Origin: Bacillota bacterium
Lineage (GTDB): Bacteria > Bacillota > Clostridia > Acetivibrionales > Acetivibrionaceae
Assembly: GCA_023421115.1 (NCBI GenBank)
Contig: JAEZUI010000073.1
Span: 1-5,515, forward strand
DNA length: 5,515 bases
Direction: 5' to 3'
A program made the position numbers and the translations under genes. This document shows, piece by piece, positions 5,408 to 5,515 of this stretch. Under the pieces are notes generated by a model. The model made no database searches, had not been told where the DNA came from, and saw nothing but the letters and a program-made list of their open reading frames with translations. Position 1 is the stretch's first letter. The number at the start of each line of letters is the position of its first letter.

Positions 5408-5515
5408 TTATACCTAATCTATTAATCTATTTACATTTGATGACCTTAAAATGCTGATATTTACTTGATGGCTTTTCATTCGTTTGCATAAGAATGCGAA
5501 TTAATTATCGTCTTT
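5396..5515. repeat. Right copy of the 120-bp terminal direct repeat
   Basis: It is identical to bases 1-120. Its last 15 bases are again the 3' end of the minus-strand DUF3888-like gene. If the ends are joined, this copy should be counted once, giving a circle of 5,395 bp. Confidence 0.95.

Noticed and set aside
1..5515. CRISPR array, tRNA or rRNA genes
   Set aside because: No regularly spaced repeats, tRNA cloverleaf signatures or rRNA-like conserved segments were seen on either strand.

Overview
The window is AT-rich DNA of Gram-positive (Bacillota, probably clostridial) type. The evidence is strong AGGAGG-like ribosome binding sites, a perfect TTGACA-17-TATAAT promoter, a Sec-exported amidase, a lipobox lipoprotein and a Tn554-family transposase remnant. 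No rRNA, tRNA, CRISPR array or recognisable replication gene is present. The last 120 bases (5396-5515) exactly repeat the first 120. The simplest readings are a circular molecule or circularly closed assembly of 5,395 bp, or a true direct repeat at both ends. In the circular reading a perfect 36-bp palindrome spans the junction.

Left part (1-1514, minus strand): a small membrane-anchored DUF3888-like protein (106-576). It is followed by a gene-free stretch with a GC-rich, G-quadruplex-capable island and a perfect 19-bp hairpin. Next come the remains of a Tn554-type transposon: tnpC (848-1195), possibly shortened at its C-terminus, and only the 3' end of tnpB (1188-about 1508).

Middle (1500-2500, plus strand): the tnpB fragment is joined abruptly to the 3' third of an M15-family D,D-peptidase gene that has no start codon. 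A consensus sigma-A promoter follows. It reads into the wreck of a subtilisin-like (S8) protease gene, in which the signal peptide, propeptide and catalytic-Ser region can be recognised but frameshifts and a large internal deletion have destroyed the frame.

Right part (2533-5093, plus strand): two intact genes. The first encodes a secreted protein with a C-terminal Amidase_6-type (NlpC/P60-like cysteine) domain. The second encodes a lipoprotein with a DUF5050-like beta-propeller. A perfect hairpin separates them, and a terminator-like hairpin with a T6 tail lies about 140 bp after the lipoprotein.

Overall this looks like an accessory, decaying region devoted to exported and cell-wall proteins: M15 peptidase fragment, S8 protease fragment, amidase, lipoprotein and DUF3888-like protein, with transposon damage. 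I see no convincing complete new system. The most unusual elements are the terminal redundancy, the nested palindrome at the junction, and the hairpin plus G-rich island beside tnpC.
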